A DNA stretch of 64,000 bases from Rheum nobile (GCA_027886185.1 WOAB01000761.1:992001-1056000), one strand, 5' to 3'. Positions 36,601-47,103 are shown, counted from the first letter of the stretch. The notes: generated by a model not told the origin, from the sequence alone. Numbers and translations: made by a program.

Positions 36601-36936
36601 CTCAGTAGTAGTAAAATGGGATGAGAAGTCGATTGCTACAAATTCATCATCACTAGAATCACCCTATTTATATACAAAAATTATTACATTAGAGACTAAT
36701 TAATAATTAAATTTCTACAAACTAATATCAAAAAATTAAACATATTTCAAAACAGTTCAAAGACTAAGTACATTTAAGATCTAATTATTTTATACAATAA
36801 AAATTACAATATTACATACCTTTAAGTACTCGGGAGAAATTGGCGCCTGCAAATCACCCTCATCATCTACAGATGTGTGCACGCTCGAAGACGACTCCGA
36901 CAACCCCCTCCATCCAGAATCGCTTGACGACGACAT
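33610..36936 (-). pseudogene. MULE transposase fused to an OTU cysteine protease (MULE2)
   Basis: Five exons join in phase: 36936-36820, 36663-35903, 35820-35332, 35250-33855 and 33777-33610, about 976 codons. The acidic start MSSSSDSGWRG leads to a FAR1/WRKY-GCM1-type DNA-binding region (RDWVQRVDFSLFM, then GSHNHM). The MULE DDE domain follows, with VVIMDSTYKTNR and CIMSDRELGL supplying the two aspartates, then VEGQHS and a SWIM-like GLPCPH. A basic linker leads to an OTU domain: VKGDGHCGFRSL (Asp, nucleophile Cys) and RRDHYVPV (His). Three in-frame TGA codons break it: 34956-34958 (inside the SWIM motif), 34704-34706, and 33694-33696 near the end. In a working copy it would bind and cut the element ends and could remove ubiquitin-like modifiers. 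The OTU part is at the C-terminus of the same frame, not a separate gene. Confidence 0.85.
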
Positions 36937-37014
36937 TTTTTTTGAAAAGGAGTTTCAAGATTTTGATACAATACAATACCACCATCCCCAATATATATTG
37001 CTGGCTACACCTGT

Positions 37015-37345
37015 CCTGGGCGGCCCTATGTGCAGCCCACATTTACCGTTGGGAGTGAAACGTATACTCTCTGGGCTGCACCTAGTGCCGTCCAGGACTC
37101 TCTTTTTAAAGTAAATTGGGCGGCACGTCTTGCCGCCCATGAACCCTGTCCCCCCAAAAAACCCGGTTCACTGAACCAGTTTCTTGGGCGGCACTTGTTA
37201 CAGCCCACAACCCCGGTTTCAATGAACCGGTTTTTTAAAACACATTTTAATTTATTTTTAAAAATAAACCCAAAACTGAACCCATCATGGGCGGCAATTC
37301 GTGCCGCCCAAGAAACTCGGATTTTCTGGGCGGCAATGAGTGCCT
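37015..37345. repeat. Right subterminal ggcggca/tgccgccc repeat block
   Basis: Repeats of gggcggcacgtcttgccgcc type and ccggtt motifs mirror the left block at 28130-28520. They cover the region upstream of the transposase start (36936), so they may also be part of its promoter. Confidence 0.7.
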
Positions 37346-37450
37346 CCCATAGGAGAGTGCGAGGCGAAAAAAAAAGGCGTGCGCGGTTTTTCGCCGTAAA
37401 TTAATCTTAAGAAGTTAAGAATAGAAGCTATAGATAGCAAACCAAGAACT

Positions 37451-37575
37451 GACTAGAAAAAGTATTAGAAAGTGCATTTTAATATTATTATATCACATGC
37501 TTAAAATTCCAGTCCTACAAGGGGAAGTAATTCGAAAACAAAAGGCTAGAAACAATATTAGAAAAGTGCATTTCA
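37451..37575. repeat. Short direct duplication beside MULE2
   Basis: agtattagaaagtgcatttt (about 37460) and atattagaaaagtgcatttc (about 37556) are near-copies about 95 bp apart, each followed by aatat. They lie in the intron next to the right border of MULE2. Confidence 0.6.
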
Positions 37576-37607
37576 ATATAGACAACAATTCCTCGAAGCT
37601 CACTCAC

Positions 37608-37820
37608 CACATGAGACATTGATGATGGCTTTGATTCCAGTTCATCTTCTGGAAGAATAGCATAGTCGGTGTAGGTGCCCCTTATAGCAGTTGGATGCAA
37701 TGAGGCAAAAACGTCTTGCCCAACAGAAAACGACTGAACTGAACTTCCAAGTGCTGCTACTTCACCACTAATATCACGACCCAAAATAAGGGGAAGATGT
37801 GGCTCAAATATGGAACGACC
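37608..37820 (-). pseudogene. RTN4IP1-like pseudogene, GroES-domain exon (cut by an LTR element)
   Basis: Minus-strand translation GRDISGEVAALGSSVQ, then VGQDVFASLHPTAIRGTYTD, then YAILPEDELESKPSSMSHV, is the GroES-like domain of plant RTN4IP1-type NADPH-dependent oxidoreductases, which act in mitochondria or plastids. A GTGAGT donor follows at 37607-37601. The exon's start lies 8.4 kb away at 46205-46214 (GYGRS), beyond the gag-only retrotransposon. The reading frame within the exon is open, so the insertion probably came late. Upstream exons (N-terminus, INPLDTR-type segment) were not found. Confidence 0.85.
37816..37820. repeat. Target-site duplication cgacc (left)
   Basis: Repeated at 46205-46209. 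It is part of the GroES exon, where it codes for the Gly-Arg step of GYGRS. Confidence 0.9.
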
Positions 37821-40153
37821 TGTAACACCCCCGACTTATGTCGGTAGTGCCACACGTCAGTGATCTCAGATGTTAATGTCCAAAGTCACCCTAGGCTTTA
37901 ATCGGAACAATTAAGCTTAAATAAATATATAAATGATAAATAACGAAAGAATAATCAGCGGAAGACATTTTAAATGAGTAAAACTCAACCTTTTATTAAG
38001 ACTCCTCTCGTAAAATGAGAAGGACGGTTTTACAACAAAGTATAGTGACAGCGGAAAACTTTTAAATTACAGCAAAAGACTCTTTTAAAGTAGTCATAAT
38101 TACATGACTATGTATTAATTTTATTTCAAATTAAACATACACGCATTGGAAATATTACTTCTTAAAACGCAAACTTCAACTGTAAGCCTTCTCTTCAATT
38201 GGTTACTTCAATCGTCGGGGACCAACCTCTGATGTGTCGTATAGGACGGATGACACCAGCCAACCATGCAAGGAATAAAATCCGGTTGGTTAGTCTAATG
38301 AAAGACTATGCAAGGGTACAAGCAGAATGGTTCGAGTGATCGTAACCGTTTACTATCATTGTCCCTCGAATAATAACCGAAGGAACGATACATAATCCGA
38401 AACTTTCACGGAATGATAGAAGAAGATATGCATCCAAAAGAAGACTCCAACGGAATTGAGCCTTTAGGGAAAATATGAAGAATTGTTTGGGAACGTTAAG
38501 TTTTTACACAAGTTCACAAAAACGACCTTGATTATTTGGGCCCACGACCAACCTCACTACGCAATGCGAATCCATATTGGAAAGAGGACTTACTCTAACA
38601 AGATTATGGGAGGGTTCCACGTTGTACTTCTCGCCTGAGGGTATATTAATTATGTGCGTAAAAGCACTTATCTTATTTACTTCCAAAAACGTACTTTCAC
38701 GTTAAGGCTTTTAATTCACATCATCTCGATACGAGAGATATCTTTGGGATGAATCCTGAATGTTGGCACTAGCTAAGTACACCTACCACTTATATTTGAA
38801 TAAGGGTACGGTCATGACCAGGAGTACTAGGGCAAAAACCTCCTAATACTTGTTATAAAGAAACGACTAGACCTCGCAAGGTACATAGCGTTCCTACGAA
38901 TACTCGTGCTAACTAAGCATGTAAGTTCACACATAAATCCACACCAAAATCCATTTATCACTTTATGGTAATATCATATAGAATTATATATAATAGCGTT
39001 GTTTCTAGCAATATATACAACCTATTATAAATTCATATTGTTACACAACATTTTATCGTTTAAGTTCCCAAACACAAATCAACAACTTTATTCCAACTTA
39101 ATTAAACAATTAAGTAATTGATAATCAAGAAGAATATGGAATAAATCAACAAGAGCGAACCGCCACTTGCCTTAGTCTGGACGAACAAAGAGTTGGGTCC
39201 GAAATCTGGGAACTTGGACTTGTGCACGACTGTCTATTAAAATCCCCATTGGAATTTATCATCATTCAGTAAGGTCGGATTCCAATCCATACCATTAGCC
39301 ATGGAGACGAGCACAATCCAACACCGATGAAACAAAACCCCTAATTAGTTACGGGTACGAAAGAACGAAAAGACGAAGAAAAGGCGGTGCCTCGATCACG
39401 GTTTGCATAGCCGTGATCGCGGCTTTGCTGGGCAAAACTGCGCCCACGGTTTCATAATCGTGATCGTGGTTCTATGCCCAGCCGAGATCGCGGGCCTCTA
39501 CCCAGCCGCGATCGCGGTATTTATGCCGCGGTCGTGGGATCCATTGTCGACGACAAACTTAAACGAACACAACGGAGCCATACCGAGGGAAGACGAGGCT
39601 CGGACCTTGCTCCTTGGACAAGTGCGCACCACCACCACTCCTGGCTTTGCCTTGATGGAACTCCGATAATGAACTCCGACGACACAACTCCGGCGACAAC
39701 ACCAAACACTAGGAGGAAGAGAATGAAGGATGAAGAACACTCGAATTCACCCCTATTTATAGGGTAAGGTGGAGCTCCTTCACTTAATGAAAGGTTCACC
39801 CAACCAATTCCCCTCCCCACACCGGCCGCTCGGAGAAGAAACACCGGCACCCAAACCGTCAGCGTCTTAGTAAAGACGAGGAAGAAGACGAAGCACTGGT
39901 GTCGCGATCGCGGTTTCATAACCGCGGTCGCGGGCAATGTCGCGCCTGCGGCTCTCGAGCCTTGATTGCGGGTCTTGCTTAATTCCGATTTTAGCAATCC
40001 TCCAATAATTAGAACCCATATATTTCATTAAATGTGTATCCACACATTCATATGGTTCTTACAGGGTTACAGAACATACCTAACACGTCTTGCTTACAAA
40101 ACAAAAGTTTGAAAATTATACAAATACCCCTACTAAAATTGAGGGTTATTACA
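37821..40153 (-). repeat. 3' LTR of the gag-only element (left copy)
   Basis: Plus-strand tgtaacaccc to gggttattaca. The minus-strand TATA box ctataaatag is at 39753-39762, so the RNA would begin just left of it and run through the ccgcgatcgcgg-rich stretch at 39390-39540. It has more C-to-T changes at CG sites than the right copy. Confidence 0.9.
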
Positions 40154-40166
40154 TTACTACCCCTTA
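40154..40166 (-). promoter_or_regulatory. Polypurine tract
   Basis: Minus strand aaggggtagtaa directly precedes the left LTR, the position where plus-strand DNA synthesis is primed. Confidence 0.7.
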
Positions 40167-41800
40167 AAAATAGTTTTGACCCCGAAACTAACACTACCAA
40201 GTTAGAAGGATCGATTTCCACACCAACCTCGCTACTTGAGTTTAGTATCCTCAATTATTTCGTACTCAAATTTAATCCTAGGAAAGTCGATATGTTTCAT
40301 CAACCATGACATCCCTCATATGTCTCGTTTCCATATATTCTCCCAAGGTCATGATTACCTTAGAATCATAGTCTCTAAAATCATCACACGATCTTAATAC
40401 ACCTTAAGCTTGAGAACACACATTTTCTTTCAACTATTCTCTTTATAAACGACTCCCAAAGTTCGTACCCTATCCCTTATAACCTAACTTAGTACCCCCA
40501 ATTGTCATATCGTCTTACTCCTTATATATACATCGCATCCATTTCATGATTTACCTTAATTAAATTTGGCCCTTATGCCATCTCTTACCCCAAAATCTTT
40601 CCATAAATCAGGCTCTAACATAAGACCTTTAAGATTCCTAAATCTTTTTACAATTAACCACACAACATCTTATTCATGTTTTTGCCCAAACATGATCTTA
40701 ATAATCCGTTTAACACGATTATAATCAATCACCTTGTTCATCCAACACGTGCCATAAGATCACCTTAATAGACATAGGTCACTTTTTCACCAAGTCCAGT
40801 TAATAAAAATCCACACACTTACATTATCTCATACTAATCCACACAAGTTACAACAACCTTTTACCGACTGAGTTTGTTATTCTCCCATAAATCCTTACAT
40901 ACTTAATCGTCCTCACACGATTTATTATCCCAAATTAAGCAAACCTTATGCTTTATCGAAATTTAATATTTACCCAAGACATAATCGTCTTAATACTCAT
41001 CATATCATTATATCATTTCCTTAAGAAAGCCTCATAACGAAACCTCAAATAGGTCTTCCAAAATAATACTTATGATTTCGCACACTTAGCTTTTCCAAAA
41101 GCTTTAACCACTGGTCCTACAATGGGCACACTCACTTATAAACCTCATAACCATAACTCTTGGGTTCTAAAGTTTATTCATGATCGTATTAGAGTACGAT
41201 CATTTTAGAGAAAATGAACTCCTTATGAAATATCTCTCTTATACACTTATTCACTTAAATATATAATTTATACAACTCACCCCATCTAATGCTCAGGGTA
41301 TGCACATGAGGAATAACCTCAAACTCCATAGAGCATTACTACATACACCAAATCCTTATAGCAAGGAATCCTTACAACATTAATCTCTCGAGACAATGCT
41401 CATGAATTCGAGCAAAGGGAACAAATAATGTCAATGCCCAACTTGACATTATTTCAAGAACATAGAGGGGTTCTTATAAATAGTTTCGACCTCGAAACTA
41501 GCGCTAACAAGGTAGGGAACAATCACAGATGTCTCAACCCAACACTATCCTGTATGAGCCCAGACAGTCTTTATCAACACATGACATGTACTACTTTTGG
41601 CACTCAAGGATTCTCGTATGAACGAACAACTTGCAATAGTAACGAATTTAGTAATTTCCGGAACCATGAAACACTTCTTTATTATTCGAAACATTACATT
41701 AAAACAATTGACAAAATGTCGAATAAACAGATTACTAAACTATGGAGGCTATCGACACAAGTCATCGCTCCTTATTCTTAAAAAGCCTTACAAAATACCA
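40167..41800. other. Non-coding inner region of the gag-only element
   Basis: Pyrimidine-rich on the plus strand, with short frames only (for example 41428-41781) that resemble no pol domain. This is where pol would lie in a complete Gypsy element. Confidence 0.7.
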
Positions 41801-43164
41801 CTACTCGTTCAAGGTTTCCTTCTCGTCGGGGTGACGTATCACAAAGAGTCGTTGCCCTTGACCAAAAGATTCGATAGGCGCTTTGCCTCTATTACGAGCA
41901 ACAGATTGCTCAGGAGCGGACACTTCCGGCTTTGGATTCTGCCTACTGCCAACATTTGAGGCCTGATATGATTGTGTTGGCCCTTGGCCCTTCTGCCTAC
42001 AATATGTTTGCATGTGGCCTTCCTTCCCACAATTATAACATACCCGCTTCTCCTTTTGGCAATTAAAACTTTTATGCCCAGCTTCACCACAGTTGTGGCA
42101 TTGAATCACACCGCTACTCCAACCTGAGCCTTTAGCGGAGTCAGACTGAGTCGTCTCGGTCTTAGCACGACCAGACTTCTCAAACTTGTTGGGCGATGCC
42201 GGCCGCTTGAAGGTATTAGCCTTCCGGTTTTGTTGCCCATCCTTTGCCTTATTATGTTCCTCCCGCTTTCGGGCGTATTCCTCCAGCGTGACCTCTATTT
42301 TGTAGGCCGCATCAACATATTGATCCAAAGTAGAGCAACTGTGATGCACCATCAGAGGTTTGATTTCTGGATTCATCCATCCATGGAAGTACCAGATCTT
42401 TTGTTCTTCAGTATGCACTTCAGAACCAGCGTAATGCAACAAGTGATTAACCTTTGTCGCCAGCTCAGACACTTTCAGTCCTTCAGTCTCTGGGTAGAGG
42501 AACTCCTTCAGCTTATCTTCCCTCATAGCATGAGAGAAGAACCGATCAATGAGCTTGGCCTTGAACATTGCCCAGCCCAGATTTGGGTGGTCGTCCAAAC
42601 CAGTCCTTCCCACCACTCACTTGCTCCGTCTTTCAGATGTAACAAAGCAATGTGCACCTATTCAACATCGGTGTAGACCATATTCTGAAATAGTCGCTCC
42701 ATATGGGAAAACCAATAGGCAACCTTGACTGGTTCCCCGGTCCCATCGTAGCTATCCGAGCACATCGAATTGATCGTCTTCAATGCCCAGTTGTAATTCC
42801 CGTCGTTTCTCTCGGGAACCACCGGATGTGCAGGACCTTCACATCCCTCCACATTAGTTGCAACTTGAGGATTGGGAGCCGCTTGAGCTTGCGGTATCCC
42901 TTGGGTCGTTAGTACCTTGACCACCTGCCTCACTATTTGCCCAATAACCGTCGCATCCAACACGATCGGGGCAGGAGGTGGAACTTCCCTCGCAACTTGA
43001 GGGTCCACTTGTCCTTGATGAACCTCTGTCCACAGGGGTGAGTTATTATTATGCGAGCCAGATCTCGCGTCATCCCCTTGCTGAGTAGCACTCCTCAGCT
43101 AAACTCGGGAACCGTCGCTAGGACCTTCATTAGCTGCTTGGTTGGTGGATCGGGTGTTCACCAT
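41801..43164 (-). pseudogene. Gag polyprotein gene of the LTR element (broken)
   Basis: Starts MVNTRSTNQAANEG at 43164, a start typical of plant Gypsy Gag. A capsid-type retrotrans_gag region follows (MFKAKLIDRFFSHAM, then EFLYPETEGLKVSELA), then a basic linker and two CCHC zinc knuckles near 42100-42000: CHNCGEAGHKSFNC and CYNCGKEGHMQTYC. Gag forms the particle shell and the knuckles bind the RNA. Breaks in this copy: TAG at 43099-43101, TAG at about 42657, and a frameshift near 42600 between the SEWWEGL-type segment and the downstream frame. Confidence 0.85.
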
Positions 43165-43855
43165 CTGTTGATGAACCATAACGTCAGTTTAGAATTTTTC
43201 CAACTTGTACATGATACTAAATCAATTACATTATGATACGAATTATAAGGGTCCAAACCAATAACTTATATTAGTTTGACTGACCATCCACCATTAACCT
43301 TAAAACGATCTTCTTTCTTTACTTGAGAATGTATCAATTAGGAGAAATGTCAACCTTTAAATGACATTAAACCTAAGAAAAGACGATATCCTTAAGAATG
43401 GATCTAAGGAATAAGTAACACCCCGAAGCTTGCAAAAGTTTGAAAACCCACTTATTATTAAACCTTATGCTTTCAAACTTTATACTTTATACTTTTAAAC
43501 CTTATATATTTAACTTAATAAAATAATTATTTATAAAGTTAGTTTTTCAAACTAATAACACTGTTATCACCTAAAACCCTTACTAAGACCAAAAATCACA
43601 CTTTTAAGGTTATAACCATAAACTTAAATTTGATCGTTTATAACACACCATTTATAAAGAACTATAAATAACTATTAAAGTTTTAATAGTTAAACCATTA
43701 TTTTAAATTAAATTCTAAGAAATCATAAAACTTTAAATTTAATACTAACATTTAAACTCTCGAAATTCCAAGAATAAAAAAGTTTGAAAATAGTTTTGAA
43801 AAATAATTTCGAAAATTCTCAAAGCTAACAATAGGCCAAGAATTTTAAAACCATT

Positions 43856-43867
43856 GCTCTGATACCA
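43856..43867 (-). promoter_or_regulatory. Primer-binding site for initiator tRNA-Met
   Basis: Minus strand tggtatcagagc lies four bases inside the 5' LTR border and is complementary to the 3' end of plant initiator tRNA-Met. Confidence 0.85.
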
Positions 43868-43871
43868 TAAT

Positions 43872-46204
43872 TGTAACACCCTCGACTTATGTCGGTAGTG
43901 CCACACGTCAATGACCTCAGACGTTAATGTCTAAAGCCACCCTAGGCTTTAATCGGAACAATTAAACTTAAATAAATACATAAATATTAAATAACGAAAG
44001 AATAATCAGCGGAAGACATTTTAAATGAATAAAACTCAACCTTTTATTAAGACTCCTCTCGTAAAATGAGAAGGACGGTTTTACAACAAAGTATAGTGAC
44101 AGCGGAAGACTTTTAAATTACAGCGGAAGACTCTTTTAAAGTAGTCCTAATTACATGACTATGTATTACATTTATTTCAAATTAAACATACACGCCTTGG
44201 AAATATTACTTCTTAAAACGCAAACTTCAACTGCAAGCCTTCTCTTCAATTGGTTACTTCAATCGTCGGGGACCAACCTCTGATGTGTCGTATAGGACGG
44301 ATGACACCAACCAACCATGCAAGGAATAAAATCCGATTGGTTAGTCTAATGAAAGACTATGCAAAGGTACAAGCAGAATGGTTCGAGTGATCGTAACTGT
44401 TTACTATCATTGTCCCTCGAATAATAACCGAAGGAACGATACATAACCCGAAACTTTTACGGAATGATAGAAGAAGCATCCAAAAGAAGACTCCAACGGA
44501 ATTGAGCCTTTAGGGAAAATATGAAAAATTGTTTGGGAACGTTAAGTTTTTACACAAGTTCACAAAAACGACCTTGATTATTTGGGCTCACGACCAACCT
44601 CACCGCGCAATGCGAATCCAGATTGGAAAGAGGACTTACTCTAACAAGAGTCCGGACGGGTTCCACGTTGTACTTCTTGCTCGAGGGTATATTAATTATG
44701 TGCGTAGAAGCACTTATCTTATTTACTTACAAAAATGTACATTCACGTTAAGACTTTTAATTCATATCATCTCGATACGAGAGATATCTTTGGGATGAAT
44801 CCCGAATGTTGGCACTAGCTAAGTGCACCTACCACTTATATCCGAATAAGGGTACGGTCATGACCAGAAGTACTAGGGCAAAAACCTCTTAATACTTGTT
44901 ATAAAGAAACGACTAGACCTCGCAAGGTATATAGAGTTTATACGAATACTCGTGCTAACTAAGCATGTAAGTTCACACATAAATCCACACCAAAATCCAT
45001 TTATCACTTTATGGTAATATCATATAGAATTATATATAATAGCGTTGTTTCTAGCAATATATACAACCTATTATAAATTCATATTGTTACACAACATTTT
45101 ATCGTTTAAGTTCCCAAACACAAATCAACAACTTTATTCCAACTTAATTAAACAATTAAGTAATTGATAATCAAGAAGAATATGGAATAAATCAACAAGA
45201 GCGAACCACCACTTGCCTTAGTCTGGACGAACGAAGAATTGGGTCTGAAATCTGGGAACTTGGACTTGTGCACGGCTGTCTACTAAAATTCCCATTGGAA
45301 TTTATCATCATTCAGTAAGGTCGGATTCCAATCCGTACCATTAGCCATGGAGACGAGCACAATCCAACATCGATGAAACAAAACCCCTAATTAGTTACGG
45401 GTACGAAAGAACGAAAAGACGAAGAAAAGGCAGTGTCGCGATCGCGGTTTGCATAGCCGCGATCGCGGCCTTGCTGGGCAAAACCGCACCCGCGGTTTCA
45501 TAACCGTGATCGCGGTTCTATGCCTAGCCGAGATCGCGGGCCTCTGCCCAGCCGCGATCGCGGTATTTATGCCGCGGTCGCGGGATCCATTGTCGACGAC
45601 AAACTTAAACGAACACAATGGAGCCATACCGAGGGAAGACGAGGCTCGGACCTTGCTCCTTTGGACAAGCGCGCACCACCACCACTCCTGGCTTCGCCTT
45701 GATGGAACTCCGACGACACAACTCCGGCGACAACACCAGACACCGAGAGGAAGAGAATGAAGGATGAAGAACACTCGGATTCGCCCCTATTTATAGGGTA
45801 AGGTGGAGCTCCTTCACTTAATGAGAGGGTCACCCAACTGATTCCCCTCCCCACACCGGCCGCTCGGAGAAGAAACGTCGGCACCCAAATCATCGACGTC
45901 TCAGTAAAGACGAGGAAGACGACGAAGCACTGGTGCCACGATCAAGGCTCGAGAGCCGCGGGCGCGGCAAAACCGCGGTCGCGGGCAGTACCGCGCCCGC
46001 GGCTCTCGAGCCTTGATCGCGGGTCTTGCTTAATTCTGATTTTAGCAATCCTCTAATAATTAGAACCCATATATTTCATTAAATGTGTATCCACACATTC
46101 ATATGGTTCTTACATGGCTATAGAACATGTTTAACACGTCTTGTTTACAAAACGAAAATTTGAAAATTACACAAATATCCCTACTAAAATTGAGGGTTAT
46201 TACA
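43872..46204 (-). repeat. 5' LTR of the gag-only element (right copy)
   Basis: Same length and ends as the left LTR. TATA box at 45787-45796 (minus strand). The ccgcgatcgcgg-type palindromes at 45436-45590 are nearly all intact. Unlike the left LTR it has a perfect 27-bp inverted repeat at 45941-45967 and 45991-46017. Confidence 0.9.
45941..46017. repeat. 27-bp perfect hairpin found in one LTR only
   Basis: Arm one (begins atcaaggctcgagagccgcg) and arm two are exact reverse complements with a 23-base GC-rich loop. In the left LTR only the second arm is present (about 39945-39970). Confidence 0.9.
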
Positions 46205-46214
46205 CGACCATAGC
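46205..46214 (-). pseudogene. RTN4IP1-like pseudogene, start of the GroES exon
   Basis: Ten bases (minus strand gctatggtcg) after an AG acceptor at 46216-46215. Together with 37608-37815 they code for GYGRSIFEPHLPLIL, a conserved run of RTN4IP1-type proteins, so this is the far half of the exon cut by the retrotransposon. Confidence 0.8.
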
Positions 46215-46216
46215 CT

Positions 46217-47095
46217 GACCGCATATAAACACGTGAAATACATTACAAGATGACTAATGACCACCTTAATGCAAACTGAGTGATACAGCTAAAATGCAGA
46301 TGGAAGTGAGACGTCGTTATTGAGCCTAGTATGCCAGTTTCTGAGAAAGATATCCATGGGCGCCTTACATCATTTGCGAGTAATACGGCTCAGTCCTAAG
46401 ATGTTGAGTAGTATAATTTCCATATATAATTGCATACTCACTTTTGCATAAATTCCGTAGCAACCAAGAGAAAAAATTTCATAAACCATAAATAAAAAAG
46501 ATGTGGGATATATTTGGTACTTGAACAATTTTTAAGTTCATGGATTAATAAGCTCACTGATTTAAAAAATTGATTAAAAAATCTTCAAAAAGAGAGAAGA
46601 AATAATTATATAGCTACACTTTAGAAGTATATATTATAATACTATGTTGAACCAAGCACATGGGTGTACCCAAAGTAAGCTCCTTATCATTTACTACACA
46701 AAAACAAAACTGAATCCCTAATCTCGAATGATCTCAAGATCAGATGAACAACTACAGCCAGTAATAACAAAGTTCAGTAACTATATGTTTTGCATATGAT
46801 GTGGGAGTTGAAATTCCCATTTGGAATTGAAAAGGCCCTTACATGTCAGAATTTCAAAGATAAGCACCCACATATTATTTAGTAGCACAACATCAATAAC
46901 TACACATAGTTGGTATTACCACCACAAATAAGCAAAGTTCTTCACATATGAATAACTACATTCAGATTCGGAATCCATTTGAAAGACATTGAGAAGTGAA
47001 TTATCCAATCAGTGTGTGTTTCAGCAGCCTTTATCAACTCTTTGATGTTGATGTTAATCAAATAACATAAATTTTGTAAATTGTCATGTAAAGAG
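46217..47095. other. Probable intron or flank of the RTN4IP1-like pseudogene
   Basis: Searched for the N-terminal exons (INPLDTR-type segment) on the minus strand; none recognised. Confidence 0.5.
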
Positions 47096-47103
47096 GCAAC
47101 CTT

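Larger units (their letters stand above)
28081..37403. mobile_element. MULE2: Mutator-like element with PMD, GRF and transposase-OTU genes
   Basis: The left end (taaattaaggccgataaacc) and the reverse complement of the right end (taatttacggcgaaaaacc) pair as terminal inverted repeats of about 53 bp, both continuing into ttttttcgcctcgcactctcct with few mismatches. Between them lie a plus-strand plant-mobile-domain gene and minus-strand GRF and transposase-OTU genes, with ggcggca-rich blocks at both ends and in the middle. It lies in an intron of the RTN4IP1-like pseudogene. No clear 9-bp target duplication is visible, so one border may have been altered after insertion. Confidence 0.85.
37821..46204 (-). 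mobile_element. Gag-only LTR retrotransposon (TR-GAG type), Ty3/Gypsy-like
   Basis: The 8,384-bp element has two LTRs of 2,333 bp each (37821-40153 and 43872-46204), 5-bp duplication cgacc, minus orientation, an initiator-Met tRNA primer site and a polypurine tract. The 3.7-kb inside holds a gag but no protease, reverse transcriptase, RNase H or integrase; 40160-41800 has no related frame. It would need enzymes from another element. The gag resembles Ty3/Gypsy elements (MVNTRS start, two CCHC knuckles), which is the basis of the lineage call. Confidence 0.9.

Noticed and set aside
37821..38000. RTN4IP1-like exon ending at the LTR as a natural gene end
   Set aside because: The same exon resumes at 46205 with the duplicated five bases, so the border is an insertion.
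41801..43164. A pararetrovirus coat protein (zinc-knuckle gene) from an integrated virus
   Set aside because: Two LTRs with a 5-bp duplication, a Gypsy-type Gag start and no movement protein or reverse transcriptase identify a retrotransposon.
39390..46020. gcgatcgc palindromes resembling the HIP1 repeat of cyanobacteria
   Set aside because: They lie wholly inside plant LTRs with primer site, TATA box and target duplication, so contamination or transfer is not needed.
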